A stretch of 64,000 bases of DNA from JANWXD01 sp035575135 (GTDB lineage Bacteria > Acidobacteriota > Terriglobia > Bryobacterales > Bryobacteraceae), in NCBI GenBank assembly GCA_035575135.1, contig DATLYE010000038.1:1-64000 (forward strand), read 5' to 3'. Of the stretch, positions 1 through 8,099 are shown piece after piece (within the stretch, counting starts at the first letter, position 1; every line of letters begins with the position of its first letter). The notes under the pieces were generated by a model. The model was not told the DNA's origin, did not search any database, and saw only the letters and a list, made by a program, of their open reading frames with translations. The position numbers and the translations under genes are program-made.

Positions 1-1101
1 CCGGTCATCGTACCGCGGGTGAGCCCGCGGCTGTTGATCGTCATCGGCACGGGTCTGACGTTTCTGGCCTTTCAACTGTTCGCCCGCTTGAGCGGCGCGC
101 GGTGGGAATACTACGCCGTGTGGTGCCTTTACATGGTGGGCTACTTTTTGTCGGGGCCGATACCGCACCAGGTGATCATTTCCAACTGGTTCAAGGAGAA
201 GCGGGGCCGGGCGATGGGCATCACCTACGTGGGCGTGGCGGTGATCGGCTCGATCGGCAACAAGCTCGGACCTTATCTGGCCTCGCAGATGCACTACACC
301 GAGGCGCTCAAGTACATGAGCCTGCTGCTGCTGGCGGCCTGGCCGCTGGCCATCTTCGTCATCCGCACCAAACCGCAGGACATCGGCCAGCTTCCGGACG
401 GCAAGCATGACCCGGCGGAGATTGCGGCTCCGGCCGTGCTGGAGCCACCCAAGAGCTTCGGCTACCTCCTGCGCAGAGCACCCTTCTGGCTGCTGCTCAT
501 CGGCAGCGCCGCCTCGATCGGTTCGATCGCTTCGGTGAACTTCCACATGAAGTTCGTCTTTGAGGCGCAAGGCTTCGTGGACCAGGCCGCCCGGGACCGC
601 ATCTGGGGCACGGCGTCGTTCTGGGTGCTGTGGGCGAGTATCGCCGGGCGCCTGCTGGCCGGCTATCTCGCCGACAAGCTCCCGCGGAAATACGTCATGC
701 TGGCGACCTACCTCATTGTCGCCTTCGCCATCCCGACTCTGTTTCTGGTAACGCCGCAGCATCAGGGCTTCGTCTACCTGTTCGCCCTGGTGTTTGGTTT
801 CGCCATGGGCGCCGATTACATGCTGATCCCCCTGATGGCAGCCGACCAGTTCGGCCTTTCGACGCTCGCGCGCGCCATGTCCGCCATCCTGCCCACCGAC
901 ACCATCGCCCAGTTCTGGTTTCCCAACTTCGTGGCGCGCCTGCGGGACTTTCTCGGCGGCAATTACTACCTGGCGATGATGGCCGTATTCGGCACGGCGT
1001 TTCTGGGGGCTGTGGCCATCGGCCTTCTTCCCCGTCACCCGAAAGATGAGGCACTTCGTTTACAAGAACTTGCACGAACTCGCGCAGGCGGCCGAAACTG
1101 A
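1..1101 (+). CDS. MFS transporter, 5' end cut by window
   Basis: Integral membrane permease of the major facilitator superfamily; the substrate cannot be told. The frame is open to base 1, so the GTG at 19 is probably internal and the first one or two membrane helices are missing. About ten hydrophobic segments remain. A basic loop with the MFS-like pattern WFKEKRGRAMG lies near residue 60 counted from the GTG, and a second such loop, GYLADKLPRKYVM, begins the C-terminal half. The 3' end overlaps the next gene by 56 bases in another frame, which suggests co-transcription with the flavin oxidoreductase. The lack of a sugar- or drug-specific signature means the substrate must be guessed from the neighbours, perhaps an organic or amino acid. 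Confidence 0.85.
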   Translation, partial: PVIVPRVSPRLLIVIGTGLTFLAFQLFARLSGARWEYYAVWCLYMVGYFLSGPIPHQVIISNWFKEKRGRAMGITYVGVAVIGSIGNKLGPYLASQMHYTEALKYMSLLLLAAWPLAIFVIRTKPQDIGQLPDGKHDPAEIAAPAVLEPPKSFGYLLRRAPFWLLLIGSAASIGSIASVNFHMKFVFEAQGFVDQAARDRIWGTASFWVLWASIAGRLLAGYLADKLPRKYVMLATYLIVAFAIPTLFLVTPQHQGFVYLFALVFGFAMGADYMLIPLMAADQFGLSTLARAMSAILPTDTIAQFWFPNFVARLRDFLGGNYYLAMMAVFGTAFLGAVAIGLLPRHPKDEALRLQELARTRAGGRN

Positions 1102-2485
1102 GGGCGCCGTCCACGTACGCTTCGAGCCCGACAAGGAGCGCGTGCGGGCCGCGTTGGCACGCAAAGTGCGCGTCGCCGACATCCTGGTGGGAAACTCCAT
1201 TGCGATCCATCCCATGGAGGGTTGCGACGGCACGCTCGACGGCCGTCCCAGCGAACTGACGTGGCGGCGTTACGAGCGGTTCGCGCGCGGCGGCGCCAAA
1301 CTCCTCTGGTTTGAGGCCACGGCGGTGCGGGCCGACGGCCGCGCCAACACGCGCCAGCTCTGGATCCACCGCCGCAACGTTTCCGACTTCGCCCGGCTCC
1401 TGGAGATGACGCGGCGGGTGCACCGCGAGACCTGCGGAACCGCAGACGACTTGCTGGAGCCGCTGCAACTGACGCACTCGGGCCGCCACAGTGTGCCGGA
1501 TCCGGTGGTGGCGTACCACAACCCTTTCGTGGACGAAAAGACCCGGATTCCTCCGGACTACCCGGTGATCTCGGATGAGGAACTGGAACGGCTCGAAGAC
1601 GACTACGTCGAGGCTGCGCAGCTGGCGCTCCAGGCGGGCTTTCGCGCCGTCGAAATCAAGGTCACTCACGGGTATCTGCTGAGCGAGCTCATGGGGGCCA
1701 GGCTCCGGGAGGGCCGTTACGGCGGCCCCCTGGAAAACCGCTGCCGCTTTGTGCGTAACGTAATCGGTAAGATTCGGGCGGCCGTGGGCAACCGGCTTGT
1801 GCTTGTGATGCGCCTCGGTTGTTACGACGGCATCCCGTACGCCCGGGATCCCAACTCCGGCCTCGGCGTCCCGTTTAACGTGCCCATACCGTATCCGCAT
1901 GGCTTCGGTGTGGATCCGAACAATCCGCTGCGGGAAGATTTGAGCGAAGTCAAGCAGGCGGTTGCGTGGTTCAAGGACTGGGGCATTGCGTTGCTGAATG
2001 TGTCCATGGGGTCGCCCTACCTGAACCCGCACATCGGCCGGCCCTTTGAGAAGCCCGACGAAGGCAACTACGAACAGCCGGAGCATCCGTTGCTCGGAGT
2101 GGACCGGCATTTCCGCATCGCCGGGGAGCTACAGCGCACGTTTCCGGATCTGCCGATGGTCGGCACGGGCTACAGCTGGCTCCAGAAGTTCGCGATTCAT
2201 GCCGCGGCTTACAACATCCTGGCGGGCAACATCCGTTTCTTCGGGGTGGGGCGCAACGCGCTTGCTTATCCGGACTTCGCCCGTGACGCCCTCGAAAAAG
2301 GCGAACTGGATGAGCAAAGGGTCTGCAAGACCGTCACCTTCTGTACCTACCTGATGCGCCGCAAGGAGCATCCGCTGGGCCAGTTCCCGACCGGCTGCGT
2401 GCCGTTTGACAAGGAAGTCTACGGGCCGCTGATGAAAGAGGCGCGGGAAGCGGCGCGGGTCAAGGTCTCTCCAGTACTGAAGTAG
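1046..2485 (+). CDS. Old Yellow Enzyme-family NADH:flavin oxidoreductase
   Basis: FMN-dependent TIM-barrel oxidoreductase (OYE / 2,4-dienoyl-CoA reductase-like), 479 aa. The family signature GYLLSELMG followed by RYGGPLENRCRF lies near residues 205-230. The late VGTGYSWLQ and FFGVGRNALAYPDF segments fit the phosphate-binding C-terminal strands of the barrel. Cysteines near the C-terminus (VCKTVTFCTY and PTGCVPFDKE) sit where 2,4-dienoyl-CoA reductase relatives carry a 4Fe-4S cluster, but they are not in the usual spacing, so cluster binding is uncertain. The start lies inside the preceding MFS gene and the two were probably transcribed together. The physiological substrate is unknown; reduction of an activated alkene is the family norm. 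Confidence 0.85.
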   Translation: MRHFVYKNLHELAQAAETEGAVHVRFEPDKERVRAALARKVRVADILVGNSIAIHPMEGCDGTLDGRPSELTWRRYERFARGGAKLLWFEATAVRADGRANTRQLWIHRRNVSDFARLLEMTRRVHRETCGTADDLLEPLQLTHSGRHSVPDPVVAYHNPFVDEKTRIPPDYPVISDEELERLEDDYVEAAQLALQAGFRAVEIKVTHGYLLSELMGARLREGRYGGPLENRCRFVRNVIGKIRAAVGNRLVLVMRLGCYDGIPYARDPNSGLGVPFNVPIPYPHGFGVDPNNPLREDLSEVKQAVAWFKDWGIALLNVSMGSPYLNPHIGRPFEKPDEGNYEQPEHPLLGVDRHFRIAGELQRTFPDLPMVGTGYSWLQKFAIHAAAYNILAGNIRFFGVGRNALAYPDFARDALEKGELDEQRVCKTVTFCTYLMRRKEHPLGQFPTGCVPFDKEVYGPLMKEAREAARVKVSPVLK

Positions 2486-2519
2486 CTGGAGTAAAGGTGA
2501 TCGGGTAGCGCGGTCCGTT

Positions 2520-3971
2520 ATGTTTGCTTGTCGAGCTCGCCGTCTTGTCTTTGTTTGCGCGGCCGCCGCTTCCGGGGGTCCGGCCCAGGAGCTCTGGGGT
2601 AGCCGCTTCGAGCAGCTCCAAAAGGAAGACATTCGCGCCGCCGCAGAGTGGCTCCGGCGCAACGACCCGTTCGCGGATCGCTTCAGGGTTGAAGACAAGC
2701 GCCATGCGGCCGGAGACTATTCCCTCCTTGCACTCAGCGGTTACCCAGATCCTGCAATCCGCAAACAAGCGCCCGAGGAAGCCCTGCGAGGCGCCGGCAG
2801 CCTCGGTGTCTTCCTGGTGTACGGCCCGACCAACCAGGTCTACATGGTGCTCGATCTCAGGCCTCTGCACGCCCTTCCGCCCGGGGCGCCGCGTATCGCT
2901 TACGCGGGAGAACAAGATGCGGTGGTGGATCTCTGGGGCGATTATAACATGTACTTGGGATCCATCAAGTACGTCTATGATCTTCGCAAACGGCGCACTA
3001 TATATAAGCTTCCTTTCATTCGACTCACGTTTGGTGACAGTACAATTATCGGTCCACGGATATACTATCTCGGCCTCGGAGGCTGTGCCTCGAGCGAGGT
3101 TTTTGAGTGCCGGAACTACGCGCTGGCGCTGGAGCAGTTCGCGCCCGGCGAGAAGCCGCGCTATGAATTGACTGAGGTGCCCGCGATACCGGCTTACGGC
3201 CCGAAAAGAAAGCTGGCGTTGAGCAAGAGGGGCATCACCGTGGGGGAGTCGTGCGGCGGCTCTCAACCTCCGCCTGTCGAACATCCGGATTTCCCCGGAC
3301 TCCGGCACACGGTTCCCCCCTGCTACGCATTTCGTTGGAGAGACGGTTGGTACATCATCTGGAACGAAGAGTCCGCGCCCCGGGGTTATGGTGCGAGGCG
3401 CTCCGGCGTGTTCTGGGTCCCGGACCGTGGCCGCGGCCGGTTCTACCCGCTCCCGGTGCCTGACGTCGCCACGTGGCGCCGGTTCCGAGGGGCGGAGATG
3501 GAACCCTGGGATATCCAAAACCACTTCGGCGCCTTTGCGCGGGAAGGGGATCGGCTGTGGTTTGCCGGCACATTTTACGACGGCGAAGGCGCCTCCGGCG
3601 TGGGTAACCTGGGCTGGTTCGACTTAGACACGCGCAGTTACCAATTGTGGTATCCTCCGGAACTTGCTCCGTGGTCTGCCACGGCGCTGTTCGTCGAGAA
3701 AGATGCTGTCTGGATCGGCCTTGTCCAGCGCCCCGAAGGAGCATTGTTAGGTGGCGGGATATTGCGCTATGACCGCACCACGGGGCAGTTCACCCGTATT
3801 GCCGTTCCGGCACTGGTTAACTCGATGGATCGCTTCGGAGGCGCTGTGTACACCGGTGCGTCAGGAGGGATCTACCTGTTGCGGGACGGCTCGGTCACGA
3901 TGCTCTCGGTCGAGCCCGTTGCCCCCGAGCGGTGGGACCTGGTCGTCCGCACCCCGTCACTTTCCCCATGA
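2520..3971 (+). CDS. exported protein of unknown function, possible beta-propeller
   Basis: 483 aa. The first 22 residues resemble a signal peptide with cleavage after GGPAQ, so the protein is probably periplasmic or secreted. The C-terminal half has recurring short strands (WFAGTFYDGEG, NLGWFDLDTRSYQLW, AVWIGLVQRPEG, GILRYDRTTGQFTRI, VYTGASGGIYLLRDG) like the blades of two-component-regulator or WD-like beta-propellers. No catalytic motif is recognised. Its stop overlaps the ATG of the HIT gene (ATGA), so the two are translationally coupled. The function is not known; the propeller reading is an inference from the repeat pattern. Confidence 0.7.
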   Translation: MFACRARRLVFVCAAAASGGPAQELWGSRFEQLQKEDIRAAAEWLRRNDPFADRFRVEDKRHAAGDYSLLALSGYPDPAIRKQAPEEALRGAGSLGVFLVYGPTNQVYMVLDLRPLHALPPGAPRIAYAGEQDAVVDLWGDYNMYLGSIKYVYDLRKRRTIYKLPFIRLTFGDSTIIGPRIYYLGLGGCASSEVFECRNYALALEQFAPGEKPRYELTEVPAIPAYGPKRKLALSKRGITVGESCGGSQPPPVEHPDFPGLRHTVPPCYAFRWRDGWYIIWNEESAPRGYGARRSGVFWVPDRGRGRFYPLPVPDVATWRRFRGAEMEPWDIQNHFGAFAREGDRLWFAGTFYDGEGASGVGNLGWFDLDTRSYQLWYPPELAPWSATALFVEKDAVWIGLVQRPEGALLGGGILRYDRTTGQFTRIAVPALVNSMDRFGGAVYTGASGGIYLLRDGSVTMLSVEPVAPERWDLVVRTPSLSP

Positions 3972-4405
3972 GCGAGGCTTGCAGGTTCTGTCAGATACTC
4001 CAGGGCATGCTGGATGCCCGCGTCGTCTTTGAAGACGCCGTCTGCGTGGCCTTTCTGGACCACCGGCCGCTGTTTCCAGGCCATACCTTACTGATCCCGC
4101 GCCGGCATTTCCAGACGCTGGGCGATCTGCCGGAGGAACTTGTCGCTCCGCTGTTTGGCAGCGCAAAACTGCTGGCCCGGGCGGTGGAGCTGGCCATGGG
4201 CGCCGAGGGCACCTTCGTCGCCATCAACAACCGCGTCAGTCAGAGCGTGCCGCACCTGCATGTGCACATCGTGCCGCGGCGCCACAAGGACGGCCTGCGC
4301 GGCTTTTTCTGGCCGCGGCAAAAATACGAAAGCGACGAGGTTGCGGCGCGGGTCGCGGCGACGATCCGGCAGGCAGTCGAGTCCCTGAAAGGCGCGGGCA
4401 GCTAG
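3968..4405 (+). CDS. HIT family nucleotide hydrolase/transferase
   Basis: 145-aa histidine-triad protein. The motif HLHVHIV (near residues 94-100) is the HxHxHxx catalytic signature, and the N-terminal CxxC-like FCQIL start and GHTLLIPRRH segment are typical of bacterial HIT proteins (HinT/Ap4A-hydrolase-like). ATG 3968 was chosen over the upstream in-frame ATG at 3932 because it overlaps the preceding stop (ATGA) and begins MSEACRFC, as in homologues. It is expected to cleave nucleoside phosphoramidates or dinucleoside polyphosphates in the cytoplasm; the exact substrate is undetermined. Confidence 0.9.
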   Translation: MSEACRFCQILQGMLDARVVFEDAVCVAFLDHRPLFPGHTLLIPRRHFQTLGDLPEELVAPLFGSAKLLARAVELAMGAEGTFVAINNRVSQSVPHLHVHIVPRRHKDGLRGFFWPRQKYESDEVAARVAATIRQAVESLKGAGS

Positions 4406-4469
4406 GGGGCGGTCGTTTCGCGGAGTTTCCGCACGGCCGGCTGCGGACTCTCCGATAGAATGGTGGGCG

Positions 4470-5855
4470 ATGGCTCGACAATACGATCTCACCCCGCGCC
4501 GCGTGCCGCGCGTGGAAACGCGCTTCCGGCGCATCGTGACGGAAATCCCGGTCCCGGAATCGCTTCCCATCCTGGAAACGCTCCATCGCTATGAGCCCGT
4601 CGCCATGCGCGGCCAACCGCCCGTGGTCTGGGACCGCGCCGAGGGCTTTCAGGTCTTTGACGCCTGGGGCAACTGCTGGATTGACTGGTCAAGCGGCGTG
4701 CTCATCGCCAACGCGGGGCACGGGCGCACGGAGGTCGTTGAGGCCATCACCGCGCAGGCCGCGCGGCGGTTGCTGGCCAACTACTGCTTCCCGAGCGCGA
4801 TCCGGGCCCAGCTCGTCGAACGCCTTGCCGGACTGCTCCCGGAGCCGTTGAAGAAGGTCTTCTTGCTTACCACCGGTTCGGAAACCGTGGAATGCGCCAT
4901 CAAGCTGTGCCGCACCTACGGAGTCCGGGTCGGGGGGCGCGCCAAGCATGTGATCGTGTCTTACGACAAAGCGTTTCACGGACGCACTCTCGGTGCGCAG
5001 CAGGCAGGCGGCATCCCGGCGCTCAAAGAGTGGATCGTCAACCTCGATCCCGGCTTCGTCCAGGTTCCGTTTCCGGACGGGTACTGGACCGAAGACACCT
5101 CCTTTGAGGGCTTCGAGCGCGCGCTCAGCGAACGCGGCGTACGGCCCCGTCAGGTCGCCGGTGTGATTCTGGAGACGTACCAGGGCGGAAGCGCGGCCTT
5201 TGCTCCCGCCGAGTATATGCGCGCGTTGCGCGAGTGGTGCGACCGCCACCGGGTCCTGCTCGTCTGCGACGAGGTGCAGGCCGGCTTCGGGCGCACCGGA
5301 ACGCTCTTCGGTTTCGAGCACTACGGCATCGTGCCAGACCTGGCCTGCTTCGGCAAAGGCATCACCAGCTCCCTCCCTCTCGCGGCGGTCGCGGGGCGGC
5401 CCGACGTGATGGACCTGCATCCGCCGGGGAGCATGACTTCCACCCACACGGGTAATCCCGTCTGCTGCGCTGCCGCCCTGGCTTCGATCGAGCGCGTCGT
5501 TCAGGAGGATCTGCCCGGCAATGCCCGGCGCGTCGGCGCCGTTCTGCACCGCGAATTGCGCCGCCTGGCCTCGCGATTCCCGCAGGCGGGCTGGGTTGCC
5601 GGCAAGGGTTTGGTGGCTGGCGTCACCTGCGTGCGCCCAGGCAAGAAAGAGCCCGATGGCGACTTTGCCTGGGACGTGGTCGAGCGCTGCTTCGAAAAAG
5701 GCCTGTTGATGTTCTCGCCCGTCGGCTACGGGGGCGCCACCGTCAAGATCGCTCCGCCCCTCGTGATCACGGAAGAGGCGGTCCTGGAGAGCGTTAGCGT
5801 GCTGGAGGAGGCTTTCGCGGAAGTGGCCGTGTCGCGGGAGGCCGTGGTGCGATGA
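4470..5855 (+). CDS. class III PLP aminotransferase
   Basis: 461-aa fold-type I PLP enzyme of the 4-aminobutyrate/ornithine aminotransferase class. The PLP phosphate-binding TTGSETVECAIKL (near 130), FHGRTLG, VCDEVQAGFGRTG and the catalytic lysine in CFGKGITSSLP are all present. It is likely an omega-amino-acid or 2,2-dialkylglycine-type transaminase; the sequence does not define the amino donor. It overlaps the following Gfo/Idh gene by four bases (ATGA), implying that the two enzymes act in one pathway, perhaps oxidation and transamination of an amino sugar or cyclitol. That pathway link is inference. Confidence 0.9.
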   Translation: MARQYDLTPRRVPRVETRFRRIVTEIPVPESLPILETLHRYEPVAMRGQPPVVWDRAEGFQVFDAWGNCWIDWSSGVLIANAGHGRTEVVEAITAQAARRLLANYCFPSAIRAQLVERLAGLLPEPLKKVFLLTTGSETVECAIKLCRTYGVRVGGRAKHVIVSYDKAFHGRTLGAQQAGGIPALKEWIVNLDPGFVQVPFPDGYWTEDTSFEGFERALSERGVRPRQVAGVILETYQGGSAAFAPAEYMRALREWCDRHRVLLVCDEVQAGFGRTGTLFGFEHYGIVPDLACFGKGITSSLPLAAVAGRPDVMDLHPPGSMTSTHTGNPVCCAAALASIERVVQEDLPGNARRVGAVLHRELRRLASRFPQAGWVAGKGLVAGVTCVRPGKKEPDGDFAWDVVERCFEKGLLMFSPVGYGGATVKIAPPLVITEEAVLESVSVLEEAFAEVAVSREAVVR

Positions 5856-7108
5856 AACCGCAGGTCACCATCGTCGGCGGCGGCATGATCACTCACGACC
5901 AGCTGCTGCCTTCGCTCTATCACATGCAGCGGTTGGGCTTAATCGGCGAGATCACGGTGTGCGCTTCTCACGCGCGGACGCTCCGGCGTCTGGGGGAATC
6001 GCCCCTGCTCGCGCGCGCGTTTCCCGGCCACTCCTTCCGGCCGCAGCCGCCGCTCGACGCCGACCCGGACGCCTCACACCCCGAGCTTTATCGCGGCGTG
6101 ATCGCCGCGATGCCCCCGCGCAATCTGGTGGTGGTCGCGGTCCCGGACCAGTTGCACTACGAGGTCATCCTCGCGGCGCTCTCCTGCAACCAGCACGTCT
6201 GTGCCGTCAAGCCCCTGGTCTTGAAGGTATCCCAGGCGCTCGAAATCGAGCAGGAGGCCTACAGCCGGGGCCTGCTGGTGGGCGTCGAGTACCACAAGCG
6301 CTTCGATGACCGGGCGCTGTTGGCCCGCAGGCGTTACCGCGAGGGCAAGTTCGGGGAATTCCGCCTCGGTACGGCCTGTCTGCTCGAAAAGTGGTATTAC
6401 CGCCATTCGAACTTCCAGAACTGGTGTACCGTGGAGAACTCGGATGCCTTCACCTACATCGGCTGCCACTATGTGGATTTGGTCCATTTCATCACCGGCC
6501 TGTTGCCCGTGGCGGTGAGCGTCTACGGCATCCGGGACCGCTATCCGAACGGCAAGGAAGGCTTCCTGTGGACGGATGCGCGCGTCCTCTGGAACAACGG
6601 AGCGTGCCTGAACGTGCAGAATGCCTTAGGGTTTCCCGACGAGGCTCCCGGCACCAACACGCAGGGGCTCACCCTGTACTGCGCCGGCAACGACAAAGGC
6701 GGGCTCATTTCCCATTCCGATCAATACCGCGGCATCAAGTACTGCTATATCGAGAAAGACGACGCTCCCGGCTCCACTTACTATGCCGAACCCAGTACGG
6801 ACTACTTCCAGTATGTTGACCTGGGCGGCCCCGGGCTGGTACCGGTGGGTTATGGATACCGTTCGGTGGAGTACATCGTCAAGGCCGCCATCCGCCTGGA
6901 GACGGAGACGGCAGGCCTGCCGGAGGAGCAGGCGCTGGCGCGGCGGCAGGCGCTGCTGAAAGAGTACGACCACGCCGGGATCATGGCGACGCCGGCAAAC
7001 AGCTACTACAACGAACTGGTCATCGAAGCCGGACGACTGTCACTCCTGAACCAGGGCCGCGAGGCCCGGATCGAGTACGGGGACAACCCGGGCGTGCGCC
7101 TGGGGTAG
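5852..7108 (+). CDS. Gfo/Idh/MocA family oxidoreductase
   Basis: 418 aa with an N-terminal Rossmann segment (TIVGGGMITHDQL; the usual GxGxxG is slightly altered) and the VVVAVPDQLHYEVILAAL and CAVKPLVLKVSQALEIE segments characteristic of Gfo/Idh/MocA dehydrogenases. The lysine in CAVKPL corresponds to the EKP catalytic lysine; the usual glutamate is replaced by valine. A GVEYHKRFDDR segment follows. It probably oxidises a sugar or cyclitol hydroxyl with NAD(P). It is translationally coupled to the aminotransferase upstream. It ends 18 bases before a convergent gene and no hairpin is seen there. Confidence 0.88.
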   Translation: MKPQVTIVGGGMITHDQLLPSLYHMQRLGLIGEITVCASHARTLRRLGESPLLARAFPGHSFRPQPPLDADPDASHPELYRGVIAAMPPRNLVVVAVPDQLHYEVILAALSCNQHVCAVKPLVLKVSQALEIEQEAYSRGLLVGVEYHKRFDDRALLARRRYREGKFGEFRLGTACLLEKWYYRHSNFQNWCTVENSDAFTYIGCHYVDLVHFITGLLPVAVSVYGIRDRYPNGKEGFLWTDARVLWNNGACLNVQNALGFPDEAPGTNTQGLTLYCAGNDKGGLISHSDQYRGIKYCYIEKDDAPGSTYYAEPSTDYFQYVDLGGPGLVPVGYGYRSVEYIVKAAIRLETETAGLPEEQALARRQALLKEYDHAGIMATPANSYYNELVIEAGRLSLLNQGREARIEYGDNPGVRLG

Positions 7109-7126
7109 GGAAGCGCCCGCGGGGCT

Positions 7127-7987
7127 TCAGCGCGAAGGCGGCGGCGCAGTCACTGGACTCAGGGGCGTGCGAGTCGCGAGCTCGGAGGTCTTGAACTTCG
7201 GCTCGCTGATATATCCCTGCGCCTCGTTCTTGCCGATGCGATTCACCACCAGCTCCAGAGGCTGCGGCCGATCCGCCAGGTGGATGAGCACAGGCTCATA
7301 GAGGTTGACGTCCTTTTTCTTGAGCTTGTAGTCGTCCACGATCAGTTCCACTTCGAAGGTTTGCCTCTTGACGTTGGTCTTGCGGAGCGCCAGACTCAAA
7401 GGCCCGACGCGGTGGAACTGCTTGGATTTGGGGACCGTGAACTCGTAGTAGTTGCGCTCGCCGAGTCTGCGCAGAGCCTCCACCTCTTCATGCGTCTTCG
7501 CGATCCTGCCGCTGAGTTCGTCCCGTGTCGAGGCCAGCGACGCTTCCAGCTCCTGGCGCGTCTTGGTCATGGCCTCCCGCGTGCCGGCGATTTCTTTCTG
7601 CTGCTCCGACAGGCGGGCCTCCAGGTTCCTCCAGCGCGGATCTTCGGAGGGCGCCGGCTTCGGATGGGGCGACGGAGACGGCCGGCGGGCGGGCGGCGAT
7701 GACGGCCGCGCAGAGATGCGGCGAACGGGCTCCGGTGCGCTCTGCGCGGCCGCGAGTTGGTTAGAGACCGTATCGAGTTGCATGCGGATCCGCTGGAGAG
7801 CCGCCGCCACCTGCTCGTGACCTTTCACTACTTCCCTGAGCTCGCTGCGCTGCCGCAGCGACAGGCCCAGCGCAGAGGCGGCAAGCGCAATCACGGCAAG
7901 CGAGCCCAGCGCGGCGGCAGCGAGCATCTTTCGTGACAGCACCGGGCCGTTTCCCTCGTGGCGGTGATTCGCTTCCGGTTCGTACAT
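7127..7987 (-). CDS. membrane-anchored coiled-coil protein
   Basis: 286 aa, one N-terminal transmembrane helix (residues about 21-43), a Pro/Ser-rich linker (around 90-115), a long coiled coil (about 120-180) and a C-terminal domain rich in beta strands (YYEFTVPKSKQFHRVG, FEVELIVDDYKLKKKDVN). The ATG at 7987 is preferred over the upstream GTG at 8008 because a strong Shine-Dalgarno-like G run (AGGGGGGAACC) lies directly upstream. No enzyme motif is seen. It probably projects into the periplasm and may sense or scaffold; the function is unknown. Confidence 0.75.
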   Translation of the reverse strand: MYEPEANHRHEGNGPVLSRKMLAAAALGSLAVIALAASALGLSLRQRSELREVVKGHEQVAAALQRIRMQLDTVSNQLAAAQSAPEPVRRISARPSSPPARRPSPSPHPKPAPSEDPRWRNLEARLSEQQKEIAGTREAMTKTRQELEASLASTRDELSGRIAKTHEEVEALRRLGERNYYEFTVPKSKQFHRVGPLSLALRKTNVKRQTFEVELIVDDYKLKKKDVNLYEPVLIHLADRPQPLELVVNRIGKNEAQGYISEPKFKTSELATRTPLSPVTAPPPSR

Positions 7988-8099
7988 GGTTCCCCCCCTG
8001 CTTGCCACAGCAAGCCGGATGCCACGGCGATGACCCTGAAGACTTCTCAGGGTTTAAGGATCCCCCACCCCGGCAGTTGTTTCCACCGGAGGGAAAAAC

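Noticed and set aside
713..2110. 465-codon minus-strand open frame
   Set aside because: It lies opposite the MFS and OYE genes, has arginine/proline-rich low-quality translation and no family motif; a high-GC shadow frame.
2460..3524. 354-codon minus-strand open frame
   Set aside because: Antisense to the exported unknown protein, no ribosome site and no recognisable motif.
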